64,000 nucleotides of DNA from Nocardioides marmoribigeumensis (lineage in GTDB: Bacteria > Actinomycetota > Actinomycetes > Propionibacteriales > Nocardioidaceae): the NCBI RefSeq assembly GCF_031458325.1, contig NZ_JAVDYG010000001.1, positions 3,348,001 to 3,412,000 of the forward strand, read 5' to 3'. This document shows positions 1 to 8,655 of the stretch, one piece after another (within the stretch, counting starts at the first letter, position 1; every line of letters starts with the position of its first letter). The translations under genes and the position numbers were made by a program. The notes below the pieces were generated by a model that did not search any database, was not told the origin of the DNA, and worked only from the letters and a program-made list of their open reading frames with translations.

Positions 1-1502
1 ACCCGATCAACATCTGCAGCTACCACCTGCAGGAGGCCGGCGCGACGCCCGTGCAGGAGCTCGCCTACGCGCTGTGCACGGCCATCGCGGTGCTCGACGC
101 CGTGCGTGACTCCGGTCAGGTCGCGCCCGAGGAGATGGGCAAGGTCGTCGGGCGCATCTCGTTCTTCGTCAACGCCGGTGTGCGCTTCGTCGAGGAGACC
201 TGCAAGATGCGGGCCTTCGTCGAGCTGTGGGACGAGATCACCCGCGAGCGCTACGGCGTCACCGACGACAAGATGCGCCGCTTCCGCTACGGGGTGCAGG
301 TCAACTCCCTCGGTCTCACCGAGGCCCAGCCCGAGAACAACGTGCAGCGCATCGTGCTCGAGATGCTCGGCGTCACACTGTCCAAGAACGCCCGTGCCCG
401 CGCGGTCCAGCTGCCGGCGTGGAACGAGGCCCTCGGCCTCCCGCGGCCCTGGGACCAGCAGTGGTCGTTGCGGCTGCAGCAGGTGCTCGCCTTCGAGTCC
501 GACCTGCTGGAGTACGACGACATCTTCGAGGGCTCGCACGTCATCGAGACCAAGGTCGCCGAGCTGGTCACCGGCGCGCGCGCGGAGATCGACCGCGTGC
601 AGGCGATGGGCGGCGCGATCGCGGCGGTCGAGTCCGGCTACATGAAGCAGGCGCTGGTCTCCAGCCACGCCGCCCGCCGCGCCCGCATCGAGGCCGGCCA
701 CGAGGTCGTGGTCGGCGTCAACAAGTTCGAGACCACCGAGGAGTCGCCGCTGACCGCCGACCTCGACGCGGCCATCCAGGTCGCCGACCCCGAGGCCGAG
801 CGCGCCGCCCAGGCGAGCGTGGAGCAGTGGAAGTCCCAGCGCGACCAGGCCGAGGTCGACGCGGCGCTCCAGCGCCTGGTCGAGGACGCCAAGTCCGGCG
901 CCAACCTGATGGAGGCGACCCTGGCCGCCGCCCGGGCCGGGGCCACCACCGGGGAGTGGGCCGGCACGCTGCGCGAGGTGTTCGGCGAGTACCGCGCCCC
1001 CACCGGCGTCTCCGGCGCGGTCGGCGTGGCCGAGGCGGGCGCCGAGCTGACCGCGGTGCGCGACGCCGTGAAGGCGACCGGCGACGAGCTCGGCGGGCGC
1101 CTACGCCTGCTGGTCGGCAAGCCGGGTCTCGACGGGCACTCCAACGGTGCCGAGCAGGTCGCGGTCCGGGCGCGCGACGCCGGCTTCGAGGTGATCTACC
1201 AGGGCATCCGGCTGACCCCGGAGCAGATCGTGTCCGCGGCGGTGGCCGAGGACGTGCACTGCGTCGGGCTCTCGATCCTGTCCGGGTCGCACATGGAGCT
1301 CGTGCCGGCCGTCCTCGACGGGCTCAGGGCGGAGGGCATGGACGACGTGCCGGTCATCGTCGGCGGGATCATCCCGTCCTCGGACGCCGCACGGCTCAAG
1401 GAGCTCGGGGTCGCCGAGGTGTTCACGCCCAAGGACTTCGGGCTCACCGAGATCATGGCCGGCATCGTGCGGGTGATCCGGAGGGCCAACGGCCTGGACT
1501 GA
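1..1502 (+). CDS. ecm: ethylmalonyl-CoA mutase (MeaA-type B12 mutase), 5' end outside window
   Basis: Adenosylcobalamin-dependent acyl-CoA mutase that converts ethylmalonyl-CoA to methylsuccinyl-CoA in the cytoplasmic ethylmalonyl-CoA pathway. The reading frame is open from base 3, so about 500 C-terminal residues are visible and the N-terminus lies upstream; families of this type are about 650-680 residues. The first residues, NICSYHLQEAGATPVQE, are a conserved strand of the mutase TIM barrel. A linker leads to a C-terminal B12-binding domain with the base-off motif GLDGHSNG (DxHxxG), then LSILSGSH and VIVGGIIP. Catalytic and B12 domains on one chain and a close ccr gene favour Ecm/MeaA over the two-subunit isobutyryl-CoA mutase; methylmalonyl-CoA mutase is the main alternative. 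A convergent gene starts 12 bases after the stop. Confidence 0.85.
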   Translation, partial: PINICSYHLQEAGATPVQELAYALCTAIAVLDAVRDSGQVAPEEMGKVVGRISFFVNAGVRFVEETCKMRAFVELWDEITRERYGVTDDKMRRFRYGVQVNSLGLTEAQPENNVQRIVLEMLGVTLSKNARARAVQLPAWNEALGLPRPWDQQWSLRLQQVLAFESDLLEYDDIFEGSHVIETKVAELVTGARAEIDRVQAMGGAIAAVESGYMKQALVSSHAARRARIEAGHEVVVGVNKFETTEESPLTADLDAAIQVADPEAERAAQASVEQWKSQRDQAEVDAALQRLVEDAKSGANLMEATLAAARAGATTGEWAGTLREVFGEYRAPTGVSGAVGVAEAGAELTAVRDAVKATGDELGGRLRLLVGKPGLDGHSNGAEQVAVRARDAGFEVIYQGIRLTPEQIVSAAVAEDVHCVGLSILSGSHMELVPAVLDGLRAEGMDDVPVIVGGIIPSSDAARLKELGVAEVFTPKDFGLTEIMAGIVRVIRRANGLD

Positions 1503-1514
1503 CCGGGTCCCGCC

Positions 1515-4466
1515 TCAGCGGCCCTTCCAGACCGGCTCGCGCTTCTCGGCGAACGCGGCGACGCCCTCGACGGCGTCCTCCGAGACCAGCGCGACGCCGG
1601 CCAGGTCGCTCTGCCGGTCGAACTCCTCCTCGGTGGACCAGTCGGGCGACTCCTCGACGATGCGCTTGCTCATCGCCACCGAGAGCGGCGCGTTGGCGAC
1701 GATCTCCGCGGCGAGCTCCAGCGCGGCGTCGAGCACCTCGCCGGGCTCGGCCAGCCGGTTGACCAGCCCGAGCTCGGCCATGCGGGTCGCCGGCATCGGG
1801 TTGCCGGTGAGCGCCAGCTCCATCGCGACGTTGCGCGGCAGGCGCTGGGTCAGCCGCATCACGCCGCCGGCCGCGGCGACCAGGCCCCGCTTGGGCTCGG
1901 GGATGCCGAACTGGGCCTCGCGCGAGGCGATGATCAGGTGGGAGACGAGGGCGAGCTCGCAGCCTCCGGCCAGGGCGTGGCCCTCGACGGCGGCGATCAG
2001 CGGCTTCTCGACCCGGCGCGCGGCGATGCCGAGCGGCCCTCCTCGTTCGGTCATCGCGAAGCTGCCCTGCGCGGCCGCCTTGAGGTCCATGCCGGCGCTG
2101 AACGTGCCGCCGGCGCCGGTGAGGATCGCGACGCGGATCTCGTCGTCCGACTCGACGAGGTCGACGACCTGCTCGAGCAGCTCGGCGGTGGCCAGGTCGA
2201 TGGCGTTGCGGCGCTCGGGCCGGTTGAGCGTGATCACCGCGACGCCGCCGCGGCGGTCCAGCAGCACGGGCATGGGCGGGGGAGCGGGCAGGTCGCTGCG
2301 GCTGCGGTCGGTGAACGACACCTCCTGGCCGGCCACCTGCACGGTCCACCCGAGCAGGTCCTCCCCGAGCGCCGCCCGGGCGACCTCGGGCTGCTCGCTG
2401 CGGACCAGCACCCTCGCCCCGGCGGGGGTGAGCAGGCTGAGGATCGTCGCGCGCGGGTCGCCCGACCGGTCCACGTCGACGGTGTAGGACTCGACGACGG
2501 CCGGGCCGTCGTAGCTCTCGGGCGCGGGGCGCTTGGGGGTCGGCTCGAGGACGGGGTGCAGCGAGCAGAAGCGCCGCGCCGGCGGCGTGGCGGAGTAGAT
2601 CCCCAGGGCGTGCTTCGTGGCGAACCACCCGAGCGAGGTGGTCAGGCCGTAGGCCGTCGGGTCCGCGCGCAGCAGCGGCACGATCGAGGCGATGCCGTGG
2701 CCGCCGTAGTTGTTGCCGGGACCGCCGGCGAAGGTCAGGCCGCCGGTGACCGTGAGCGGGCGCCCGGGGTCGCCGACCGGCAGGCCGAGCTCGGTCGCGG
2801 CGATCTGCACCGCCGCGGGGAAGCACGAGTAGAGGTCGACCGGGCCGAGGTCGTCGACGGTGATCCCGGCGTGGGTGAGCGCCTTGTCGCCGATGGTGCG
2901 GATGGCGGGGGACGCGGCCAGGTCGCCGCGCTCGCTGACGAACCACTCGTCGTACGCCGCGGCACCGGCGTGCACGAAGACCCACCGGTCCTGCGGCACC
3001 CCGGCGGCCTCGGCGGCCGAGGCGCTGGTGAGGACCAGCCCGCTGGCGAGGTCGACCTGGAGGTTGGCGCACAGCAGCTTGGGATAGGGCGTGCTCACCA
3101 TGCGGTTGTCGGCGTCCGCGGTCGCGAGCCGCTCGGCGCCCTGGGCCTCGGGCTGCCAGGCGAAGGGGTTGCCGGCGGCGACCTCGGAGAACGTCGACCA
3201 GAGCCCGGTGATGCGCGCGGTGTGCTCCTCCGGCGTCGTGCCGAGCTTGCCGCGCAGGGCCTGCTCCATCAGCGCGTAGGTGTGGACGGGCAGGTTGAGC
3301 CCGGCCGAGACCTCGGCCGGGGTGTTGGCGTCGCGGTCGCTGCCGATGACCGAGTCGGGTGCGAGGTCGGCCGGCTGCTCCGGCCAGCCGGGGTCGACCC
3401 CGGCCTTCTGCGCGTGCGACAGCGTCGCTCCGGCCTCCGCGCCGCAGACCAGGACCACGGCCGCCTCGCCGTCGACCACGGCCTGGGCGGCCTCGTTGAC
3501 CAGGGCCTGGCCCGCGTCGCCGCCGAAGCGTGCGGACATGACCGTGCGGTGCGGCGCGACGCCGAGGCGGTCGGCCACCGCGCGGCCGAGGTCGCGGTAG
3601 GTCCAGCTCGCGCTCGCGACGGCGTAGACCGAGTCGGCCTGGGCGAGGAGCGCCGGGACCCCGGCGTCCTCGGCCGCACGCTGCAGGGCGTGTGCCGCCA
3701 GGGCCGCGGGGTCCTCGAGCCGGTCGGTGGAAGGCTCGCGCTCGACCACCTGGCCCACGCCGACGATGACCGGCGTCCGTCCGTCGATGGTGCGCCCCGA
3801 GGCGTGGTGCAGCACCGGGAGCGCGGCGAACCGGGGGGCGTCGTCACCCTCGTCCCCGGCCTGCTCCTCCAGGAGCCTGGCCAGCTCCTCGAGGGAGGAC
3901 TCCAGGGACTCCTGCATGCTGCGGACCACCGAGCCGCCCAGCGGGCCGCTGACCGGGTCGCCGCCCACGCCGGCGTCGACCACCACGACGGTCCCGCCCG
4001 CCGCGGGCAGCAGGCTCACCCACATGCCGATGACCAGGCCCATCGGGCCCGTGCCGCCCAGGCCGAGCCGCTGCTCGGTGGACTCGGTCACCGTCCAGGA
4101 GACGTCGGCGGGGATGCCCATGAGCTTGACCTTCTGGACGAACCTCACGCCCTCCGCCGCGCCGGTCGGCGCCTCGCCGCGCCAGCCCTGGTGCAGGGCC
4201 AGCCAGTCGCCGATGCGGCCCAGGTCGGTGACGGTCCGGTGCGTGCGGGCGGGGTCGGTGGGCACCTCGCGGACCGCCCGAGCCGTGCGGGAGTAGTCGG
4301 CGAGCCCGGCCGGCGGCTCGTGGGCAGCCTCGGCAGCGGCCGCGACCGGCCCGGTGGAGCGCTGGGGGAGCAGGCCCTTGGCCGCGTCGATGAGGACCTC
4401 GGGGTGGTCCTTGAGCCACTTGGCGGTGTTGACCAGCCGCGCGAAGGGATCGGGTCGGTCGGCCAC
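1515..4466 (-). CDS. SRPBCC - SCP-x-like thiolase - enoyl-CoA hydratase fusion protein
   Basis: A single 983-residue frame with three domains. Residues about 60-205 look like an SRPBCC/START-type lipid-binding fold. Residues about 229-725 are a non-decarboxylating SCP-x-like thiolase starting GRTPVIVGVGQV, with the histidine motif FAGGPGNNYGGHG and the extra C-terminal domain of the thiolase-like type-1 group. Residues about 728-983 are a crotonase with oxyanion-hole motifs (GGTFSAGMDLKA and EGHALAGGCELAL) and both hydratase glutamates (FGIPEP and VAMELALTG). The GTG start at 4466 is chosen because AGGAGG (complement of 4473-4478) sits six bases upstream; the frame is open further out but without a ribosome site. 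These activities are usually separate proteins in beta-oxidation of branched or steroid-like acyl chains. No stop or frameshift is visible at either junction, so the fusion appears real. Substrate unknown. Confidence 0.85.
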   Translation of the reverse strand: MADRPDPFARLVNTAKWLKDHPEVLIDAAKGLLPQRSTGPVAAAAEAAHEPPAGLADYSRTARAVREVPTDPARTHRTVTDLGRIGDWLALHQGWRGEAPTGAAEGVRFVQKVKLMGIPADVSWTVTESTEQRLGLGGTGPMGLVIGMWVSLLPAAGGTVVVVDAGVGGDPVSGPLGGSVVRSMQESLESSLEELARLLEEQAGDEGDDAPRFAALPVLHHASGRTIDGRTPVIVGVGQVVEREPSTDRLEDPAALAAHALQRAAEDAGVPALLAQADSVYAVASASWTYRDLGRAVADRLGVAPHRTVMSARFGGDAGQALVNEAAQAVVDGEAAVVLVCGAEAGATLSHAQKAGVDPGWPEQPADLAPDSVIGSDRDANTPAEVSAGLNLPVHTYALMEQALRGKLGTTPEEHTARITGLWSTFSEVAAGNPFAWQPEAQGAERLATADADNRMVSTPYPKLLCANLQVDLASGLVLTSASAAEAAGVPQDRWVFVHAGAAAYDEWFVSERGDLAASPAIRTIGDKALTHAGITVDDLGPVDLYSCFPAAVQIAATELGLPVGDPGRPLTVTGGLTFAGGPGNNYGGHGIASIVPLLRADPTAYGLTTSLGWFATKHALGIYSATPPARRFCSLHPVLEPTPKRPAPESYDGPAVVESYTVDVDRSGDPRATILSLLTPAGARVLVRSEQPEVARAALGEDLLGWTVQVAGQEVSFTDRSRSDLPAPPPMPVLLDRRGGVAVITLNRPERRNAIDLATAELLEQVVDLVESDDEIRVAILTGAGGTFSAGMDLKAAAQGSFAMTERGGPLGIAARRVEKPLIAAVEGHALAGGCELALVSHLIIASREAQFGIPEPKRGLVAAAGGVMRLTQRLPRNVAMELALTGNPMPATRMAELGLVNRLAEPGEVLDAALELAAEIVANAPLSVAMSKRIVEESPDWSTEEEFDRQSDLAGVALVSEDAVEGVAAFAEKREPVWKGR

Positions 4467-4512
4467 GGCGTACCTCCTGGGAACGGGTGGCCCCATCGTG
4501 GCAGCACGAACT

Positions 4513-4527
4513 GTCACGGTGCGTGAC
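4513..4527. promoter_or_regulatory. inverted repeat in divergent promoter region (GTCACG-N3-CGTGAC)
   Basis: A perfect 6-bp inverted repeat with a 3-base spacer lies between the divergent fusion gene and the stress-protein gene. A half copy, GTCACGGTG, recurs at 4571-4579. It could bind a dimeric regulator of either gene. No family can be named from sequence alone. Confidence 0.3.
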
Positions 4528-4609
4528 CGGCACCGGTCGCGGGTCCTCCCACAGCCTCGTCGGGCGGGAGTCACGGTGTCGCCTCAGGGTGAGGGGGCAC
4601 GATGGAGTC

Positions 4610-5122
4610 ATGAGCATGCAGAACGCCGTCCCCGCCGCCGCCCAGAGCTCCAGGCTGGCCCTTGAGTTCCCGCAGTCCCTCGCGGTCTACGACGACTACG
4701 CGACGGCCCAGAAGGCGGTCGACCACCTCTCCGACGAGGAGTTCCCGGTCGAGAACCTGATGATCGTCGGCACCGACCTCAAGCAGGTCGAGCGCATCAC
4801 CGGCCGCTTGACGACCGGCAAGGTCGCGGCCGCCGGTGCGCTGTCGGGGCTGTGGCTCGGTCTCTTCGTCGGGGTGATCTTCTCGCTGTTCGGGCAGGGC
4901 AACCAGCTCGCCACGATCCTCTCGACGGTCGTGATGGGCGCGCTCTTCGGCCTCATCTGGGCCCTCCTCGGCTACGCCGCGACCAAGGGGCAGCGCGACT
5001 TCTCCGCCGTCTCGGCGGTGGTGGCCACCCGCTACGAGGTGCTGGTCGAGCACAAGCACCTCGCCCGCGCGCAGGAGCTGCTCCAGCAGCGCGCCGACCT
5101 CCGGCCCCAGCCGACCTTCTGA
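4610..5122 (+). CDS. general stress protein 17M-like membrane protein
   Basis: A 170-residue protein of the YflT / general stress protein 17M-like family. The N-terminal domain (about residues 15-65) has the family pattern of a short alpha/beta fold (LAVYDDYATAQKAVDHL, then ENLMIVGTDLKQVERI). Two hydrophobic segments follow (AGALSGLWLGLFVGVIFSLF and LSTVVMGALFGLIWALLGYA), so it is probably a two-pass inner-membrane protein; a soluble tail mentions VVATRYEVLVEHKHLARAQELL. The ATG at 4610 is used because the residues just before it are low-complexity and the conserved part begins at about residue 18. Transcribed divergently from the three-domain fusion gene. The family is stress-induced in other actinomycetes; the exact role is not known. 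Confidence 0.75.
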   Translation: MSMQNAVPAAAQSSRLALEFPQSLAVYDDYATAQKAVDHLSDEEFPVENLMIVGTDLKQVERITGRLTTGKVAAAGALSGLWLGLFVGVIFSLFGQGNQLATILSTVVMGALFGLIWALLGYAATKGQRDFSAVSAVVATRYEVLVEHKHLARAQELLQQRADLRPQPTF

Positions 5123-5166
5123 CGGGCACCTGAGGCGGCCTCCTGCGGCGGACGCCGGATCTTGCG

Positions 5167-6132
5167 ATGATCGGGCCCGTGAGCGAGCGCGTCGTGGTCG
5201 TCGGTGCCGGGGTGATCGGCCTGACCTGCGCGGTGCGCCTGCTCGAGCGGGGCCACGACGTCGCGGTGGTCGCGCGCGACCTGCCGCAGGAGACGACCTC
5301 CGCCGTCGCGGCCGCCCTGTGGTACCCGCACCGCGCCTACCCCTTCGAGCGCGTGACCGCCTGGGGCGCCACCACCTACGCCGCCCTCACCGACCTGGCC
5401 GACCGGCCCGGGACCGGCGTGACCCTGCGCCGGGGGACCGAGGTGCTGCGCCGCACCGGCCCCCGCCCGTGGTGGGCCGACGCGGTCCCCGAGCTGGCAC
5501 GGGCGACCGCCCTGCCCGCGGGTTACGCGGACGGCTGGACCTTCGTGGCGCCGGTGGTGGAGATGCCGGTCCACCTCGACTGGCTGCGGTCCCGCGTGGA
5601 CGAGCTGGGCGGCACCCTCACCCGTATGGCCCTCTCGGCCCTCCCGAGCGCAGGCACGGTCGTCGACGCCAGCGGGCTCGGCGGCCGGCTGCTCGGCGAC
5701 GACGGCTCGGTGCAGCCCGTGCGCGGCCAGGTGGCCTACGTCGAGCAGGTGGGTCTCGACGAGTGGTGGCTGGACGCCGGTGCTGACGGGCCTGGGCCGA
5801 CGTACGTCGTGCCGCGCGAGCACGACATCGTGGTCGGCGGCACCCAGGACGAGGGCGTCTGGGACCGCTCGTTCGACCCCGCGGCGGGGAAGGAGATGCT
5901 CGCCCGGGCCCGCGAGCTCGTCCCGGCGATCCGCCGCGCGCAGGTGCTCGGCACCCGAGTAGGTCTGCGACCCGCGCGCCCGCAGGTGCGGCTGGAGGCG
6001 GAGGAGCGCGACGGCCGGCGAGTGGTCCACTGCTACGGCCACGGCGGCGCCGGGGTGACGTTGTCGTGGGGCTGCGCCGACGAGGTCGCCGACCTGGTCA
6101 GTGGCTCGGGGCCAACCCCTCCAGCCGGGTGA
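5167..6132 (+). CDS. D-amino-acid oxidase-like FAD oxidoreductase
   Basis: A 321-residue flavoprotein of the DAO family that would oxidise D-amino acids to 2-oxo acids with release of ammonia and hydrogen peroxide. The N-terminus has the dinucleotide-binding motif VVVVGAGVIGLTCA, then AALWYPHRAYP, a DAO signature region. The C-terminus has CYGHGGAGVTLSWG, the flavin-contacting segment of D-amino-acid and D-aspartate oxidases, with the preceding arginine-bearing GLRPARPQVRL segment. Length is normal for the family (about 320-350). GTG at 5179 is an alternative start four codons in. The last 35 bases overlap the end of the convergent DUF2254 gene, so the two transcripts are complementary there. 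D-aspartate versus neutral D-amino-acid specificity cannot be read. Confidence 0.82.
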   Translation: MIGPVSERVVVVGAGVIGLTCAVRLLERGHDVAVVARDLPQETTSAVAAALWYPHRAYPFERVTAWGATTYAALTDLADRPGTGVTLRRGTEVLRRTGPRPWWADAVPELARATALPAGYADGWTFVAPVVEMPVHLDWLRSRVDELGGTLTRMALSALPSAGTVVDASGLGGRLLGDDGSVQPVRGQVAYVEQVGLDEWWLDAGADGPGPTYVVPREHDIVVGGTQDEGVWDRSFDPAAGKEMLARARELVPAIRRAQVLGTRVGLRPARPQVRLEAEERDGRRVVHCYGHGGAGVTLSWGCADEVADLVSGSGPTPPAG

Positions 6133-7414
6133 GCTGGGCGGTGAGCCGCTCGCGCTCGGTCTCGACCTCCGGCGAGCGCGGCAGCAGGTCGAGCTCGGCC
6201 CGGAGGACCTCGAGGTCGCGGGCGAGCCGGGCGAGCACGTCGCCGGTCGCCTTGTCCAGCAGGAAGCGGTAGGTGCGCAGCACCTTGGCGGCCTGTTGGT
6301 GCTGGCGGGACTCCCGCGCCACCACCGCGGCCGAGTAGAGCGCGTCGAGGAGGTCGTCGACGTCGCGGTCGGGGTAGACGACCGCGACCGCGTCGGAGGC
6401 GGGCGCGCGCTCACCCTCCGCCACCCAGCGTGAACCGAGGTCGCGCAGCGCGTGAAGGGCCTGCGCGGCGATGGCCGGGTTGTGCTTGGAGGTCGACCCG
6501 CTGCTCCACCCGATGTTGCTGATGTCGCGGACCGCGGTGCTGGGGTCCACGTCGATGTCGGGTCTCGGGCTGATCTGGACGGCTCGGGGCAGCGCCTCAC
6601 AGATCCTGCGGGCGGTCGCCTCCTCCGGGTGTCGCACCACCGCCAGCAGGTCGCCGCGCACGACCTCGTCGCCGATCGTGAAGCGCATCTCGACCTCGCC
6701 CTGCCCGTCGGAGAGGACTCCGGACAGCTGGTCGAGGTCGACCGACTCGACGTAGCCGAAGGTCGGGCAGCGGTGCTCGGCCCGCACCGGGGCGGAGCAC
6801 GTCGAGCGCCGACGTGTGCGGCACACGGTCGCGCCCTCGTGCGCGCGGGCCCGGACCGCCCGGTCGTGCAGCTGGCGCATCACGTTGTCCGGCCGCATCT
6901 GGTCGATCGTGGAGTAGACGAGGACCAGCAGGCACCCGAGCGCGACGACGGTGAGCGCGGTCGCCACGAAGGCCCCGATGATCGGCGGGGTCTTGGGCTG
7001 CACGGCCGCCATCACCAGGTAGGAGTAGAGCGCGAGCCCGACGAACAGGCCGAGGTAGAGCTGGTTGCCCCGCCGACGGACGAATTGGTCGAAGACGACG
7101 GGCGAGAGGCTCGAGGCCGTCTGCTGGACGGCGAGGAGGAGCACCGAGAACGTGATCGAGGTGACCGTGACCAGCCCGGTCGCCACCGCGCCGAGGGTGT
7201 CCGCCGCGGTCTGCTTGCCGATGTAGTGCCCCAGGAACGTGCGAAGCCCCCGGACGAACGGCCCGTGCGCCTGGTCGCCGATGATCGAGGCGGCCGCCAG
7301 GACGACGAGCACCACGACGACGGCGAGCGGGACCGCTGCGAACTCGCGGAGCGCCCGGGGCACCCGCAGGCGCAGAGGCGGTGAGGCGCTCGGCCTGGTG
7401 CGCCTGCTGTGCAT
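6098..7414 (-). CDS. DUF2254 predicted membrane protein
   Basis: A 438-residue protein matching the DUF2254 pattern: four hydrophobic segments in the first 180 residues (for example PLAVVVVLVVLAAASI and YLGLFVGLALYSYLVMAA), the conserved stretch FSVLLLAVQQTASSLSPVVF, and a long cytoplasmic C-terminal half with IRDISNIG-like text (VRDISNIGWSSGSTSKHNP) that is a family hallmark. ATG 7414 is preceded by a G-rich stretch that could serve as a ribosome site. Function of the family is unknown; a channel or transport role is often guessed from the topology, and here the divergent neighbour 63 bases away is an ion channel, which makes a joint role in ion homeostasis a reasonable inference. The 3' end overlaps the D-amino-acid oxidase gene by 35 bases. 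Confidence 0.8.
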   Translation of the reverse strand: MHSRRTRPSASPPLRLRVPRALREFAAVPLAVVVVLVVLAAASIIGDQAHGPFVRGLRTFLGHYIGKQTAADTLGAVATGLVTVTSITFSVLLLAVQQTASSLSPVVFDQFVRRRGNQLYLGLFVGLALYSYLVMAAVQPKTPPIIGAFVATALTVVALGCLLVLVYSTIDQMRPDNVMRQLHDRAVRARAHEGATVCRTRRRSTCSAPVRAEHRCPTFGYVESVDLDQLSGVLSDGQGEVEMRFTIGDEVVRGDLLAVVRHPEEATARRICEALPRAVQISPRPDIDVDPSTAVRDISNIGWSSGSTSKHNPAIAAQALHALRDLGSRWVAEGERAPASDAVAVVYPDRDVDDLLDALYSAAVVARESRQHQQAAKVLRTYRFLLDKATGDVLARLARDLEVLRAELDLLPRSPEVETERERLTAQLTRLEGLAPSH

Positions 7415-7477
7415 GACTGACCCCCGAAGATGAGCCGGGCTCGGACGATGTATGCCTACCCGCATGGAGTTTGGGGT

Positions 7478-8575
7478 ATGCGCATCCGCGTGTGGGACCC
7501 GACGCTGAGCCCGGCCGCCGTGCTGCTGCACCTCCTCGGCGGCGCGGCGGTGGTCGGCCTCGCCCTGAGCGACGTGTTCGCCACGGTCCTGCTCCCGGGG
7601 AGCGGGCGGGGCCCGGTGCGTCGGCCGCTGTCCAGGTGGGTCCGAGCGGTCTTCCGCTGCACCCGGCACCTCTCGCCCGGCCTGAGGAGACGGCTGCTGG
7701 CCTACGCCGGCCCCACCGAGGTGACCGCGAGCCTGCTGGCGTGGTTGGTGCTGCTGCTGGTCGGGTGGGCAGCGATCTACCTCCCGGCGCTGGGTGGCGC
7801 CGTCACCGCGGCGCAAGGCCCGACGGAGCGCTCGTGGGGCACGGCGCTGTACTTCAGCGGCTACGACCTGACCACCCTGGGCCTGGGGGACCTCGTCGCC
7901 ACGACGGCGGCGTACCGCATGCTCGTCGTGGGGGAGGCGGCCACGGGCTTCCTGACGTTCACGATGGCGATCTCCTACTTCATCTCTGTCTACGGCACGC
8001 TCAACGGGCGCAGGACCTTCGCGCTGGCCCTCCACCAGCGCAGTGGCGGGACCGGGCACGGCAGCGAGGTCGTGCGGGCGCTGTGGGAGGAGGGGCCGGT
8101 GGCCGCCGCGGTCGACCTCGCCGCCATGGCCTCCGACCTGCGGGAGGTCGTCCAGACCCATCGCGCCTACCCGGTCCTGCGCTCGTTCCACGACCCGGCC
8201 GGGTGGGACGCGTTGCCGCAGGTCCTCCTGACCTCGTGGGAGACCGTCACCCTGCTGCGCACCTCGGTGGACCTCTCGCAGGCGGACCGGCCGGAGCTCG
8301 GGGGCTCCGCGCTCCGCGAGATCGAGATGGCGGCCACCGCCCTGACCGAGAGCCTGGTCGGGCCCGTCGACGCGGACCCGTCCCCCGACCGCCGCGCCGG
8401 GTGGTGCCGCGACCACGGGCGGACCCTGGCTGACCTGCGCCGGGCCGGGGTGCCGGTCATCGAGGACTCGTGCGCGGGGTACCTCGACGCGCGGGCCCGC
8501 TGGGACGGTGCGCTCCAGCGACTGGCCGAGGAGCTGCTCCACGACTGGCCCGGCGGGCTTCGTGGGAGCGACTGA
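7478..8575 (+). CDS. two-helix ion channel (Ion_trans_2 type)
   Basis: A 365-residue membrane protein. A first hydrophobic helix (about residues 12-32) is followed by a basic loop, a second helix (SLLAWLVLLLVGWAAIYLPA), a pore loop with DLTTLGLGDLV, and a third helix (AATGFLTFTMAISYFISVYG). The pore motif TLGLGD sits where potassium channels carry TVGYGD, so leucine replaces the filter tyrosine; selectivity may therefore differ. The last 180 residues are soluble, mostly helical and unrecognised. ATG 7478 is preferred over GTG/ATG codons up to 48 bases upstream because the membrane domain begins soon after it. Divergent from the DUF2254 gene with a short shared promoter region. Confidence 0.72.
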   Translation: MRIRVWDPTLSPAAVLLHLLGGAAVVGLALSDVFATVLLPGSGRGPVRRPLSRWVRAVFRCTRHLSPGLRRRLLAYAGPTEVTASLLAWLVLLLVGWAAIYLPALGGAVTAAQGPTERSWGTALYFSGYDLTTLGLGDLVATTAAYRMLVVGEAATGFLTFTMAISYFISVYGTLNGRRTFALALHQRSGGTGHGSEVVRALWEEGPVAAAVDLAAMASDLREVVQTHRAYPVLRSFHDPAGWDALPQVLLTSWETVTLLRTSVDLSQADRPELGGSALREIEMAATALTESLVGPVDADPSPDRRAGWCRDHGRTLADLRRAGVPVIEDSCAGYLDARARWDGALQRLAEELLHDWPGGLRGSD

Positions 8576-8655
8576 GCCGCCCGTCCGCGGTCAGGCCGGT
8601 CGCGCGAGGATCCGCGACACCACGCCGTCCGCGGCGAGGGAGGGCCTCCGGTGGC

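Noticed and set aside
1938-4526. Long open frame (862 codons) antisense to the fusion gene
   Set aside because: High-GC antisense shadow rich in Arg, Gly, Ala and Val with no domain; the minus strand encodes clear enzyme domains.
8576-8655. Strong terminator between channel gene and nucS
   Set aside because: Only a 6-bp GTCGCG/CGCGAC stem is present; too weak to call.
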